The notes under the pieces are model-generated. The model made no database searches. It worked only from the letters and a program-made list of their open reading frames with translations, and was not told where the DNA came from. Below are positions 25,401-35,250 of a stretch of DNA of 64,000 nt, piece by piece. This DNA is from Rhodosporidiobolus odoratus (taxonomy: Eukaryota > Basidiomycota > Microbotryomycetes > Sporidiobolales > Sporidiobolaceae): contig JAOANU010000020.1 in the NCBI GenBank assembly GCA_034387635.1, forward strand, positions 293,350 to 357,349. The letters are read 5' to 3'. Positions within the stretch are counted from its first letter, which is position 1, and every line of letters begins with the position of its first letter. Position numbers and translations under genes: made by a program.

Positions 25401-25595
25401 CTCTCCGTCTTCCCTCGCCCGCTTGTCGCCAACTGCACTTTGCCCCGCAGGCCTGCCGGCCTTCCTCTGTTCGATCTGATTGCGCTTCCTGTCCTTTGCC
25501 CGGTCAGTCCACCTGCCACCTTTGTTGCGGTTGTTGCGAGCGGGACCAGCGGCGGAGGGTTCAGAAGAGAAGTTGAAAGTGAGGTCGTCGGCCAT
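22437..25595 (-). CDS. DBP7: ATP-dependent RNA helicase Dbp7 (DDX31 family)
   Basis: Nucleolar DEAD-box helicase needed for large ribosomal subunit maturation. Exons 25595-24254, 24181-23367, 23282-22998 and 22841-22437 encode 948 residues. Motifs in order: Q-motif region ([11 protein letters not shown]), motif I AQTGSGKT (230-237), Ia PTRELA (293-298), TPGRLLDH (353-360), motif II DECD (418-421), III SAT, then V ARGLD and [12 protein letters not shown]. The N-terminal 100 residues are basic and Gly-rich with MADDLTFNF at the start. The C-terminal domain contains the Dbp7-type [20 protein letters not shown] stretch and ends in a Gly-rich, Lys-rich tail. Motif II is DECD rather than DEAD. A 72-bp intron at 24253-24182 is a multiple of three and reads open, so it could be mistaken for coding sequence. 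The start at 25595 fits relatives better than the longer open frame. Confidence 0.95.
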
Positions 25596-26063
25596 TCCGG
25601 CGTAAGTTGACGGGACGGTGGCGGATCTATGAGGACTGGAAGCGTAGCCTTGACAATATTCGTAGCTAGGAAGCGAAGTCTGTGAAGCGTTGATTAAAGA
25701 GTCTCGCTTTGCCAAGCTCACTCTGACCAGATCACCTCGATCGTCGCTTGACGCTTTATGGATCAGGTTGACAGATGCTTATAGCTGTTATCTACTTGAC
25801 TAGCGTGTTCTCCAAGGCTCCGCTGAGGTGTTTTGAGTAACGAGGTGAGGAGCTGATCGCCCTTCCGCTTTTGACCTCACCTTGGTCCCTCGTTGTAGCA
25901 CTTGCTGCCTGACTGTATAGCCAAGCTGCATCGTACACCGACACTCCGCCGCCATCTACCCCGAGCCTGCCTTACTGCAGCCGTACCGCTCTTCTCCCAC
26001 TCTCCCCACCCCACTTCATCAACGTCACCTCCCTCGACTCGCTGTTATACTCCCCCTAGCCGT
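25596..26063. promoter_or_regulatory. Divergent promoter region, DBP7 / Cdc25-like phosphatase
   Basis: About 470 bp separate two divergent start codons. An in-frame extension of the phosphatase upstream to 25902 exists (Arg/Ser/Thr-rich, 54 residues) and could be a mitochondrial-type presequence, but 5' UTR is more likely. I see no specific operator. Confidence 0.4.
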
Positions 26064-26736
26064 ATGGATACCCAAGTCATGGGAGGAGAGCCGAAGCAAA
26101 AGTACATGTCCGCCGACCAGGCTGCCAACCTCATTCTCGCAAACCCGAAATGCGACGATTTCCTCGTCATTGGTACGTCCCTTCTGTCATTGTCCTACGT
26201 GGTTGAGCTGGCTGAGCCGACTGCGACCGGTGCGCAGATGTGAGAAGCAGTGACTTTCCAGGCGGGAACCTGCCCGGTGCGGTGAACATCACGACGAAGG
26301 AGTTTCAGTCAGAGGACAAACTGCAAGCACGCCGTTCTTTTTTCACCACCCCGCCTGGTCTTACCCCCTTTCTACCTCTCCATACTCTTACGAGTACAGC
26401 TCCGCCGTCGTCGACCGCTACATCCGCCCCCGACCCAATCTGCGCACGATCATAGTGCATTGCATGCGCTCCCAAACCCGAGGTCCTTACGCCGCCTACC
26501 TCCTCTCCCACTCACCATCCCTGCCCGCCAACATCGACGTCGTCATCCTCGAAGGCGGGTTCTCGGGGTGGTATCGTAGATTCAAAGGGAGGAAGGAGCT
26601 TTTCGAGGGGTTGTTGAATCAGGAGGAGGCGGGCGCCGCGGGACAGGACGGGTGGGAGGATGTGGTTAATGCGAAGGAAGGAGAGGCGGGGGAGGCGGAG
26701 GATTCGAGGCGGCTACGGAAGGGAGGGAGAGTGTGA
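26064..26736 (+). CDS. Cdc25/rhodanese-like phosphatase (Ych1, Ibp1, Acr2 type)
   Basis: Small single-domain rhodanese-fold phosphatase or arsenate-reductase-like enzyme. Exons 26064-26172, 26238-26322 and 26400-26736 encode 176 residues. DVRSSDFPGGNLPGAVN at 37-53 is the Cdc25-like substrate-loop core. The active-site loop is HCMRSQTR (His85, Cys86, Arg92), matching the HCx5R signature; ILEGGFSGWYRRF follows as in the family. The second intron (26323-26399) begins with GC (GCAAGC) and ends in CAG. It is the only splice that keeps frame between the substrate loop and the active site, and reading through runs into a stop. Family members dephosphorylate phosphotyrosine or reduce arsenate; which applies here cannot be told. 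An acidic tail after residue 140 is not part of the fold. Confidence 0.88.
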
Positions 26737-27150
26737 ACAGTGCGGGAAGAGTGGACGGCGCTGGAGGGGGGAGCACGTACAAACTTCACGGGACGATCGA
26801 GGTGGAGCATCGTGACAAGGCCAGCAATTGCTGAGGTGCGTCTTCTTCAGCCTATATGCAGGGCCTCGGGTGCTGGCGAATATCCTACGTAAGTAGACGT
26901 AGTACTCCGCCGTGCAGATGTATCGAAAGGCTAACGAAATTCACAGCTTGACGAGCGAGTCTGTGCCCAGTCTGGCTCTTTCGCTCAATCCATCCTCTAT
27001 CGGGACTGGAGTACTACTACCGGCGATAAGCGGCGCTGGCGTCAGTTCGCTGCTCGAAGGGCAGGTATCGAGCGAAGGCGCTGATTGAGAAGGTCCCTGT
27101 GGTTCAATCGCTCGTAGGACAACAGCGGTTCCGTGCTGCTCACACCTAAA
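26737..27150. other. Convergent intergenic region
   Basis: About 410 bp lie between the phosphatase and the intact member of the tandem unknown family, with their 3' ends facing each other. No supported gene. A GGTTCAATC motif near 27102 resembles a tRNA T-loop, but no cloverleaf surrounds it. Confidence 0.4.
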
Positions 27151-28652
27151 CTACCACTGCTCCCCTTGACGTGCTTCAGGCCGGCATGCTGCCATTCTGC
27201 CCGTTCTCCCGCTTGCGCCCTCCTGACGTCTGCCCATCTCATTCAGCCGCCCTGCCGATTGCGCCGACGCGTACGCCGCCATTCTCTCCCGTTCTGCCAC
27301 CTCATCCTGCAACTCCTGCAACCCCTTTGTGAAGACAATCTCGAAGTACCACTTTACCACCCGATGTTGCTGGTCGCCTGGTATTTCGAAATCAAAGTCG
27401 AGGTACCAATGCATCGAGGGGAGGTTGACAGGGTCGGGAGTGAGGTAGGCGTCGCGATCGATCAGTCTCCAGGAGACAGCACGAGCGCCGCCGGCCACAA
27501 AAGCGGACGAAGCGCGCCCTAGGTGTCTAATTTGGCGGAAGTGAGGGTGGTGTGCGGCCACTGTGGGGGGATCAAGTGTCAACAACTCAAGAGGAAGGCC
27601 AAGAGGAAGGGTGCACAGAACACAGAAAGGGAAGGAGAAAGTTGGGAACCCACCTGCGTTGATCTGGTAAGATTCTCCTTCAGCTGCCATATTCCCGTCT
27701 CGAAATGCTCGACCACCTGGCGTCCAGTTCCCGCTACTATCGGGTAGCAATGTCGGACCTGGCATTAATCGTCCTTGAGCTTGCCCACTGAAAGGGGCAT
27801 GATGCTGGATGGGTAAGCCTATGCCCCATCCGACCGTTGCGGCCGAATGACTCGGCTTAGCGTTCTGAAGCTTGACTTGGTTGACCTCGTGATGGAAACA
27901 TGGGACCGCAATCCTGCAGCGGGTCATTTCTGAAAGCCCCAGGCCTTGTGGCCAGGGTTAGAAAAGAAGGATGAATGGGGAGAATCGAGGAGAAGCGGCA
28001 CGAATCAATCAGTTAGTTCTGATCTCTGCTTCTCCTGATCTACTCAGCAGGAGAAGTAGGTGCTCACTTTTGCTAGCGTTGCTTCCCCGAGCTGGCAAGT
28101 TGAGGCAAATCAGGAACTCGGGTCGAACTACATAGTTCCTTGCGCTCTCGACATGTCTGCCGGGAAGCTCTCCGTAGACTTGCTGCACAAAGGTCTTGAC
28201 AAAGGCGTGGACCTGTTCTTCGAGCTTGAATTGACGAAACTGGAGAGACCGGCGAGTATCGAAAAGAAAACGGTGCCGACAGAAACACCTTGTCAACAGA
28301 ATAAGTACTGGGTCGGATTGAGCCGCAAGACACGCACGATGGGATCAGACAAGAGGAGCAGACTCCCTGTTGGGTCACAGCCGGGAATGAGAGCCCGGAG
28401 CTCGTCTGTCGAGGCGAATGCGCGGATTGCAGTCAGCGGAACACACGAGACGGAGCGAAAGCCGAGCATACCCTCAATATGCCCGTACCGACCTGGACGC
28501 CAGCCGCCAGCCCAAACAAGTACAGCATTCAGTAGGCGGCTTGCAGGGTCTGCATTGCATGAATTGGAAAGAAGCAGCTCACGTCGATTTCCCAATACAG
28601 GGCGATCCACGTCGAAGATGGCGGCGATACCGGGCAGGGTGGGCCGCGACAT
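27151..28652 (-). CDS. Unknown tandem-family protein, copy 1 (intact)
   Basis: I do not recognise this protein. Six exons (28652-28583, 28492-28472, 28405-28338, 28239-28068, 27929-27654, 27560-27151) encode 338 residues and every phase closes, so the gene looks functional. Exon 2 is only 21 nt. Landmarks shared with two neighbouring relics are an N-terminal helix (FKLEEQVHAFVKTFVQQVYG), NYVVRPEFLICLNLP, PGPTLLPDSSGNWTPGGRAF, then FVAGGARAVSW and a mixed WYLDFDFEI...VVKWYFEIVF segment. The pattern suggests a compact alpha/beta fold. There is no signal peptide, transmembrane helix or known catalytic motif. The C-terminus is Arg/Gly/Met-rich. A copia retroelement begins 188 bp upstream in the same orientation, so its LTR may replace or affect the promoter. 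Confidence 0.7.
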
Positions 28653-28840
28653 CGTACTGATTATCTGACGTGGCGGAGTGGTGTGAGAGACAAGCACCGA
28701 ACGCAGCCGGACCAGATCAACCTGAACTCGAGCCTGCAGGAGAAACAGAAGCCGCGAGGGCCGCGGACTCTCCGGCTGCGCGTCCTCGGACCAGAACTCG
28801 CCCGGCAAAGGCGCAGGATGGAAGCGTGACGCGAGATGCA

Positions 28841-29083
28841 TGTAGCCGCGAAAGGGCTGGACAAGGAAAGGAGCTTCTAATGTTAGCTGTAGTTGCAGTC
28901 TCAACCCGGAACGATGGACATGCCTGGACAAGGAAAGGAGCTTCTGAAGAACCCCGATCCTCGCCCGGCTACTATAGACTATAAAAGAGAATAAGAACTC
29001 AAATGTAATCTAATACAACTATGGTTAACGAGTAGGGAGAAGTGGGGGAAGACAACGCTGTACCTCTCCTTCTCACTCCAACA
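28841..29083 (-). repeat. 3' LTR of the copia element
   Basis: 243 bp, reading identical to 33254-33496. In element orientation it starts TGTTGG and ends GGCTACA. Its outer edge lies 188 bp upstream of copy 1 of the unknown family, which is transcribed in the same direction. Confidence 0.95.
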
Positions 29084-29094
29084 CTCCCGCTCAG

Positions 29095-31000
29095 CTAGAC
29101 TTCCCTCACGCCCAACGAGTCCCTGTGCCTCACAAACGCGTCCCTCGCTATCGCCTTGGTCAAGATGTCCGCCGTGTTACGGTCGCTCGGAATGTACTTG
29201 AGGGAAACGACCTCGTCCAGGACTTGCTCGCGGGTGTAGAGGTGCGTAACCGCGATGTGTTTAGTTGCCTCCGTTCTCGCACCGCTGAGGATGGTGGAGA
29301 TGGTACCTTGGTTATCGGAATGGATGGTCGTCGTCGGAGTCGAGTACCCTAAGGACTGGAGGGTGTCGCGCGTCCATACGACGGAGCGGGCGGTAGAGGA
29401 TAGGGCGGCGGTTTCGGCATGGAGAGTGGATGTGCTGATGGTCTTTTGTTTCTTACTGGCGCAGACGACGACGGATCCGAACGCTTTCACTAAGAACCCG
29501 CTGGTCGACTTCCGGTCCGCTTTGTCGCCGGCATAGTCGGAGTCGGTCCACGCTTCGGTGATTGGTGAGTTAGGGAAGCCCCCAAGGACTAGACCGTAAG
29601 TTTGAGTCCCCTTTAGATATCGGAGGACTCCCTTCGCGACGTTGAAATGTTCGTCGGAGGGGTTAGCGGAGAAGCGTCCGAGTAGGCCGACAGCGAAGGA
29701 GATTTCGGGGCGAGTGTGGACGAGGTAGCCGAGGGAGCCAACGAGTTTACGATACAGCTGTTCGGTGGTTTTCCCGTCGTTCGGAAGGAGGGTTAAACCG
29801 TGCTGAAGGGGCGTACTCACCTCCTTCGCATCCTCCATCCCGTAGGTCTCGACCAACTTCCCAATCGCCACCTTCTGCGACAACGAGATCGTCCCAGCTC
29901 CACGGTCCCTTTTCACTTCCATCCCCAGCAGCAGTCCCTTCCCGTTCCCCAATTCCCCGCGCTGATCGAGCGTAAACCTCTTCTTCATCTCCACGATAAA
30001 CCACTTCACCACCTCCTTCTCGCCTGCGACCACCATGTCGTCTACGTACACGACGACGATGAGTCGGTGCCCCTTCCTCCATCCCACGTACAAACATTGG
30101 TCGGAGTCAACGTGGCCAACTTCGATCTTGTCGAAGTAGGCATCGAGGGTGCCGTACCATGCGGCTCCGGCTTGGACTAGACCGTAAAGTGCCTTGTGGA
30201 GGTGCCAGACTTCGTCGCCCTCTTCAAAGGCGGGGGGTTGACGGACGTGGATGGTTTCGACGAGGTCGGCCTGGGTGTACGCGTTCTTGGCGTCGAGGAT
30301 TTCGGCGTGAAGGTTTTCCACGGCGACAATGGTAAGGAGGATCTTCACCGTCTCCATCTTGGTCGTGGGGGAGTAGGATTCGAAGAGGTCGACGCCGGGT
30401 ACTTGGCGGAATCCTTGTACGACGAGACGAGCTTTGAAGCGCTCGACTTTGCCGCTTACGTTGCGTTTGAGTGCGAAGACCCACTTCGTGCCGATGGCGC
30501 GTCGACCGGGAGGGAGAGGGACTTTGGTGAAAACATTCTGGGATTTGAGGGATGCGAGTTCGGATTCCATGGCGATTCGCCATTCGGCAGCGTATGGCGA
30601 GGTGAGCGCCGCCTTGAGGGACTCGGGAACGACTGGAGGGGGTCGGAAATTGGTTGCTGACTTGCCTTGGTTCCTGTTCTCCACAGTAGCGAAGACTGCC
30701 GCCGCCCTTTTTCTCCCTTCGACTTGCGCCCAGTGTCCTGCCGGTAGGCCCCTTCCTCGGGTCGTCCTGTTGGTTGGCATTTCTTCGGCGGTGCTCGAGC
30801 TCCCGCTGTCCGACGTGCTCCCGCTGTTTTCACTGGCTCCGCTGCCCTTCTCGTTCGACTCTTCTTCTTCCTCGTCTTCCGCCGTCTTCGTTTCCTTCCT
30901 CTTCTTGCCGTCTACCTCACTAACTACCTTCTCCTCGACCTTAGCCTCGTCAAAGACAACGTCTCGACCGTAGACGATTTTGGCTGCAACGCCGCCGCCG
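29095..31000 (-). CDS. Copia Pol part 2: reverse transcriptase and RNase H
   Basis: Open frame continuing the polyprotein in the shifted frame; the first in-frame ATG gives 561 codons from 30780, but the frame is open up to the repeat near 31000. The reverse transcriptase shows the copia block around AIGTKWVFALKRN, the palm motif YVDDM, and a thumb segment. RNase H follows with WTDSDYAGD, KSTSGF and HSDNQGT. The protein ends 11 bases inside the 3' LTR boundary. A Ser/Glu-rich linker joins it to integrase. It is expressed only as part of the polyprotein, so the frameshift upstream probably silences it. Confidence 0.9.
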
Positions 31001-33233
31001 CCGCTGAGGTGAGGTCGAGCAGACGGTAGGCCTTCCTCCCTGCTTCCTCACCGTACCCTAAGAACACGCATTGACGGCTCTTGTTGCCGAATTTCGCAGG
31101 TGACTTCACCTTCAACCAAGCCTTCGCACCGAAAACACGAAGGCCGGTAAGGTCTGGTTTCTTCTTGTAGAACACCTCGTATGGGGTTCGGTGCTCGATG
31201 GCGGAAGAGGGGGTACGGTTGAGCTGGAAGGTAGCGGTTGGTGCAGCTTCGGCCCACAGGGAAGGAGGGAGATCGGCGTCGAGTAGGAGGCAGGCGATCT
31301 TGTTGTCGAGGGTGCGGTTCGCGCGCTCGGCTTGACCGTTCTGCGCTGGAGTTTCCGGTACTGAGTACTGATGCATGATGCCTTTGCGTCGCAGGTATCG
31401 TTCGAAGTTCGCCGACGTGAATTCGCCGCCGTTGTCGGTGCGTATCGTTTTTATGCGGCGGTCGCGGTGGTTTTGGATCATCTCCATCCATTCTTCGAGC
31501 TGACCTTCGACGTCCGACTTGCGCCGCAGGGGGAACGTCCACATGAACCTCGAGCATCGGTCGACGACAACGAGAAGATACCTCGCTCCGCCCTTGGATT
31601 CGACCGGCATGGGCCCGCACACGTCGGCAACGACTAGGTCGAGGGGTTTCTTGACCTTGGTCGGCTCGTCGCGGTCGAGGGGCGTCGCCGCCTGTTTCCC
31701 TTGGATGCAGGTCTCGCACTTGATTTTCGACCATTCTTGGATGTCGGCACGCTTGATCGACGAGGTGAGCCCGGCCTTCTCCATCTCTAACATGACGCTG
31801 TACGAAGGGTGTCCGAGGCGCCGGTGGAAGAGCTCGACGCGCTCTGGATTCGGAGTGGAAGAGGAGGAGGGGGCGGAGCCGACGCGACGGACGACATTGG
31901 CGGCACTCGCGCCGCCGACCGCGCGTCCGGAGAATGCCCAAAGTCGACGGCGGACTTGAGAGGCGGTTGCGATGACGGTGTGGTTGACCTTGTTTCTGAA
32001 CTCGCAGGATTTTCCGGAGAAGACGACATCGACCTTGTCGCTGAGTTGGCCGACGGAGAGGAGGTTGAGGGGGATAGACGGAGTGTGGTAGACTTCGGTG
32101 AGTTTGATTCGATCACCGTTGCTGGTTCGGAGTAGGACGGTGCCGACGCCGAGCGTTTTGACTTCGCGGTTGTCGGCAACGGAGACGGTCGTAGAGTGGG
32201 GACGATAGCTGACGAACCAGTCCTTGTGGGTGGTCGTATGGTTGGTGCAGGCCGAGTCGACGTACCAGGACCGATCATCGAGGTCCATCGTCGCCGCCGC
32301 CGTCTCAACCCCTTCGTCGGAAGAAGAGGAAGAGGAGCCACTGTCGGTTTTCTCACTCTCACTCTCACTTTCGTTCGAGGAGGCTGTATACCAGACAACA
32401 GTGGCTCGGTTACCAGTACGCCCACGTCTACTCTTCTTCTTCCCGCTATTCTCTGCCTTGCGAGGGTCCTGCTCCGGATGTAGCTCCCAGCACTTCGCCT
32501 GCTCATGCCCGTTCTTCCCGCAGTGTCCACACGTCACGCCCGTCGCCATGACCGCTTCACCGGTCTTGTTCGTTGCCGGGTCGGTGCCGTCGCCGGTGCG
32601 CTGCTGGTGTTCAGCGAGGAAGAGGTCGCGGATGGCGAGTGGGTCCAGCTTCTTGCTGTCTTCGGCATGGCGTGCGGTGAGGGCGCCCTTCCAGTCTCGG
32701 TAGGATGGTGGTAGGGCGTGTAAGAATAGGGCGGATAGGAGGGGTTGCGCCTTTGGGTCGACGAGGAAGGAGTCGAGTCGAGCGGCATCCTCGACGGCGT
32801 CGAAGAAGTCGACTACGAACGTTTGAGGGTCGCCGTCCTCTTCCAACCTTGTCCTTACCAGCTTGTCCAACGCCGCCATTTCTCCGGCCACGCCGCCTAG
32901 CACATGCGCCGCCTTGAGAGCGTCCCACGCCTCCTTTGCTGTCTTCGCACCTCGAATACGCTTCGCCTCAAAGTCGCTCACGTACTGGGCAATGGTGATG
33001 TAGGCGCGCTCGTTGTAGTCGTCCCACTCTTCGGGGTCGGTCTTGGGGTCTCCGACGGTGGCGGGCTCGCCTGCAGTGGGGGTGGTTCTCGCCCTCGTCT
33101 CGGGACGGGGTATAGCTCCGGTCACTATCTTCCAGGTGCCTTGCTTCTTGAGAAGTAGCTCGACTCGCCAACTCCACGTTGGGTAGTTGCCTCTAGCGAG
33201 GGGAGCAATCTTGACTTTGTCGTCCTTGTCCAT
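30924..33233 (-). CDS. Copia Gag, protease and integrase (polyprotein part 1)
   Basis: 769 codons from ATG at 33233 to a premature stop at 30924. The Gag region contains the UBN2/DUF4219-type start (WSWRVELLLKKQGTW) and a CCHC zinc knuckle CGHCGKNGHEQAKC. The protease has WYVDSACTNH, where copia proteases usually read DSG. Integrase has the HHCC zinc region (HRRLGHPS, then CETC), catalytic DVCGPM and IRTDNGGEF, and the final Glu in NGQAERANRTL. The last 25 residues are out-of-frame read-through past the GCC repeat. An upstream open extension into the LTR is not needed. This could still be translated and could supply functional integrase. Confidence 0.92.
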   Translation of the reverse strand: MDKDDKVKIAPLARGNYPTWSWRVELLLKKQGTWKIVTGAIPRPETRARTTPTAGEPATVGDPKTDPEEWDDYNERAYITIAQYVSDFEAKRIRGAKTAKEAWDALKAAHVLGGVAGEMAALDKLVRTRLEEDGDPQTFVVDFFDAVEDAARLDSFLVDPKAQPLLSALFLHALPPSYRDWKGALTARHAEDSKKLDPLAIRDLFLAEHQQRTGDGTDPATNKTGEAVMATGVTCGHCGKNGHEQAKCWELHPEQDPRKAENSGKKKSRRGRTGNRATVVWYTASSNESESESEKTDSGSSSSSSDEGVETAAATMDLDDRSWYVDSACTNHTTTHKDWFVSYRPHSTTVSVADNREVKTLGVGTVLLRTSNGDRIKLTEVYHTPSIPLNLLSVGQLSDKVDVVFSGKSCEFRNKVNHTVIATASQVRRRLWAFSGRAVGGASAANVVRRVGSAPSSSSTPNPERVELFHRRLGHPSYSVMLEMEKAGLTSSIKRADIQEWSKIKCETCIQGKQAATPLDRDEPTKVKKPLDLVVADVCGPMPVESKGGARYLLVVVDRCSRFMWTFPLRRKSDVEGQLEEWMEMIQNHRDRRIKTIRTDNGGEFTSANFERYLRRKGIMHQYSVPETPAQNGQAERANRTLDNKIACLLLDADLPPSLWAEAAPTATFQLNRTPSSAIEHRTPYEVFYKKKPDLTGLRVFGAKAWLKVKSPAKFGNKSRQCVFLGYGEEAGRKAYRLLDLTSAAAAALQPKSSTVETLSLTRLRSRRR
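30991..31005. repeat. GCC/GGC microsatellite at the polyprotein frame break
   Basis: Short run of GCC triplets on the plus strand within the integrase to reverse-transcriptase linker. The frame of Gag-integrase and that of reverse transcriptase cross here with a -1 offset. Slippage in this repeat is the simplest explanation for the frameshift. Confidence 0.7.
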
Positions 33234-33253
33234 GGTCCTTCTGACTGCGAATC

Positions 33254-33496
33254 TGTAGCCGCGAAAGGGCTGGACAAGGAAAGGAGCTTCTAATGTTAGC
33301 TGTAGTTGCAGTCTCAACCCGGAACGATGGACATGCCTGGACAAGGAAAGGAGCTTCTGAAGAACCCCGATCCTCGCCCGGCTACTATAGACTATAAAAG
33401 AGAATAAGAACTCAAATGTAATCTAATACAACTATGGTTAACGAGTAGGGAGAAGTGGGGGAAGACAACGCTGTACCTCTCCTTCTCACTCCAACA
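33254..33496 (-). repeat. 5' LTR of the copia element
   Basis: 243 bp matching 28841-29083 base for base as read. In element orientation it lies upstream of Gag and would carry the promoter. It is followed outward by the second ATGCA target duplication. Confidence 0.95.
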
Positions 33497-33501
33497 ATGC
33501 A

Positions 33502-33950
33502 AGTATAGATGCGAGCGAGGTTTGGCACAGTCAGCGTGCAACTTGACGGCAAGGGTGCACGTCACGAGGGTAGCAGAGTGCAGCGCACAGCTGAAAAGCC
33601 GTCCTTGAGACTCCTCCTTGTATTGGCAGCCTCGACGGTCAGTCATCCCGGCTCAGTCGGTCCTCCGCTTGCAAGCTTGTGAGACTACCAAAGTGTAGCG
33701 TACCTACCTGTGATAGGAGCCTCAGTGCAGTGTGAGCAGGGAGAAGAGAGATAAAGTACGGATCGAGAAGGTCGTCTCGCTCTCTTGGACCTTTTCTTCT
33801 CTCCGAGTGGCTGTAGGATTTTGTACCTGTGTGACGTTCCACAGCTTGTTACCTTATATGAGCTACCACCGCCCGGCTTGCCTTGTCTCAGGCCAACAAG
33901 CTGCCGACCCGGCCCGTTTCCTGCTGACTACCTCCTCCCCACTTCCCAGT
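33502..33950. other. Region between retroelement and copy 2 relic
   Basis: About 450 bp with no supported gene. It is presumably the old 3' flank of copy 2 plus the former upstream region of copy 1, separated by the retroelement. Confidence 0.35.
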
Positions 33951-35250
33951 TCATTCAAATTGCTGTGCCCAGAAGAGGTAGGTGACAAATGCCTCACGTC
34001 TCCTCTGCAGCTCCATCAAGTCCTTGCTGAAGTCAATATCAAAGTATGGAGTCCCAATCCGTTCCTCGTCCTCCTCATCATCCAGGACCGCTATATCGAA
34101 AGTTAGATACCAGGGGGTCGTGTAAGGGAGTGGGCGAAGATAGGCAAGTGGGTTAGCAAGCTCTCAATTAACACGGGAAGCACCTCCAGCAACAAATGCC
34201 CGTGGCCCAGGGGCACTGACTGCATCCGTGTTGCACATGTGGAGGTTTGGGTGATTAGGTCCAACTGGAAGTTCCAGCGACAAGGAAGTCAGTGGGTCAG
34301 ACCAGTACAACATTACTCTGGATAAAGGTCAGAGCAGAACCCAACATACCTGCATCTATCACACAAGGCTGTTGGTGGTGAGCGGACTAACGGCCGGCTG
34401 TTGGTGGTGAGCGGACTAACGGCTATCCTTGAAAGCCTCACCCGCGGGGGTCCAGTGTCTGTCACGCTGAGGAAGTAACGCTGGGCCATGGAAATCAGAG
34501 TGGTGCCCATCTGTACCGCCCAGTGTCCATCCCTGCCTCTGCCGGCCGCTTTGAGAAGTAGGGTCTGGTACAGGGAGCCAATGGGCATTCAGCTGGGGAG
34601 CGGGAACGGCAATGATGCAGCGCTGGTTGGCTGTTCCACGCAGTCACAGAGTGAGATTGTTCCCATGGAGAAAGAAACACAACATTGTGTACGGAAAAAG
34701 GAGGGGCATTAGCGCCTTTCTTTCTGTAAGGGGAAAGAACAAGCGACATCACTCATATGGCAAGAGAGAAGACTCACATGTGCGTCCATTGTCGTGGGCC
34801 GGGCTGGAGAAAAATCAGGAACTCTGGCCTGACAGAATAGCCGTTTGTGCTCGAAAGGCCGTAGACGCGCTGCATGAACATATCGACAAGCCATTCAAAT
34901 TGTGAAGGAAGGTCGTATTGACAGAAGTGGAAGCACACAAGGGAGGTGAGAGTGCAGACCAGGAGGTTATGTGAGATCAGCACGGGTCAGAATGGGAGGT
35001 ATAGTTGAGACTGCAAGTCTCTTGATGTACTTCAGGGTCCTCCAGGATATGCCTGTTTGTTTGGGCATTGTGGTGGTGGACAACACTGCCAATCTGCTCT
35101 GTTCACCAGGAAGGCAATGGCAATCAGCTCCATGGAAAGGCTCCTATAAGGAGGACACTGGCATTCAGAAGGGAATCAAGCAGACCCTCAAGTGTCGCGG
35201 CTGTATCCAATACAAGTGAAGGATGGACATCAAGTGTCAGCATTGCACTG
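33951..35250 (-). pseudogene. Unknown tandem-family protein, copy 2 (pseudogene)
   Basis: A paralog of the intact 338-residue gene, recognisable segment by segment. Helix exon: QFEWLVDMFMQRVYG then SVRPEFLIFL. Central block: GPALLPQRDRHWTPAGEAFKD. C-terminal block: PRAFVAGGASRVN, then PWYLTFDIAVLDDEE and TPYFDIDFSKDLMELQ. Lesions: a TAG directly after the AFKDSR segment; a 29-bp tandem duplication at 34367-34423 that shifts frame; and a TGA where copy 1 has Trp (VSWRL against VN*EL). Splice sites are still visible, so decay is fairly recent. The 5' exons (about 35250-34900) are only weakly recognisable. Confidence 0.75.
34367..34423. repeat. 29-bp tandem duplication inside copy 2
   Basis: Two direct copies (34367-34395 and 34396-34423; 28 bases of the second match). 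Removing one unit restores the frame across the central exon, up to the conserved VIDA end, which is good evidence that the duplication is a secondary mutation in a dead or dying gene. Confidence 0.85.

Larger units (their letters stand above)
28841..33496 (-). mobile_element. Ty1/copia LTR retrotransposon, 4656 bp
   Basis: Class I element transcribed on the minus strand. It has two 243-bp LTRs that read identical by eye, TG...CA ends, and a perfect 5-bp target duplication ATGCA (28836-28840 and 33497-33501). Domain order Gag, protease, integrase, reverse transcriptase, RNase H identifies the copia superfamily. A purine tract (GAGCGGGAG on the minus strand) abuts the 3' LTR near 29084. No clear tRNA primer-binding match follows the 5' LTR. 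Identical LTRs imply recent insertion. The polyprotein frame is shifted at a GCC/GGC repeat near 30991-31005, so this copy probably cannot make full Pol unless recoding occurs. It sits between copy 1 and copy 2 of the tandem unknown family and does not cut a recognisable gene. Confidence 0.95.

Noticed and set aside
27095..27115. tRNA-like T-loop motif
   Set aside because: No matching anticodon or acceptor stems around it.
28293..28931. Single long frame running from copy 1 into the retroelement LTR
   Set aside because: It reads through two introns of copy 1 and into the LTR; the spliced model starting at 28652 closes in every phase.
33234..33344. N-terminal extension of Gag into the LTR
   Set aside because: Gag has a good ATG at 33233 just inside the internal region; the extension is LTR sequence that is also open next to the other LTR.
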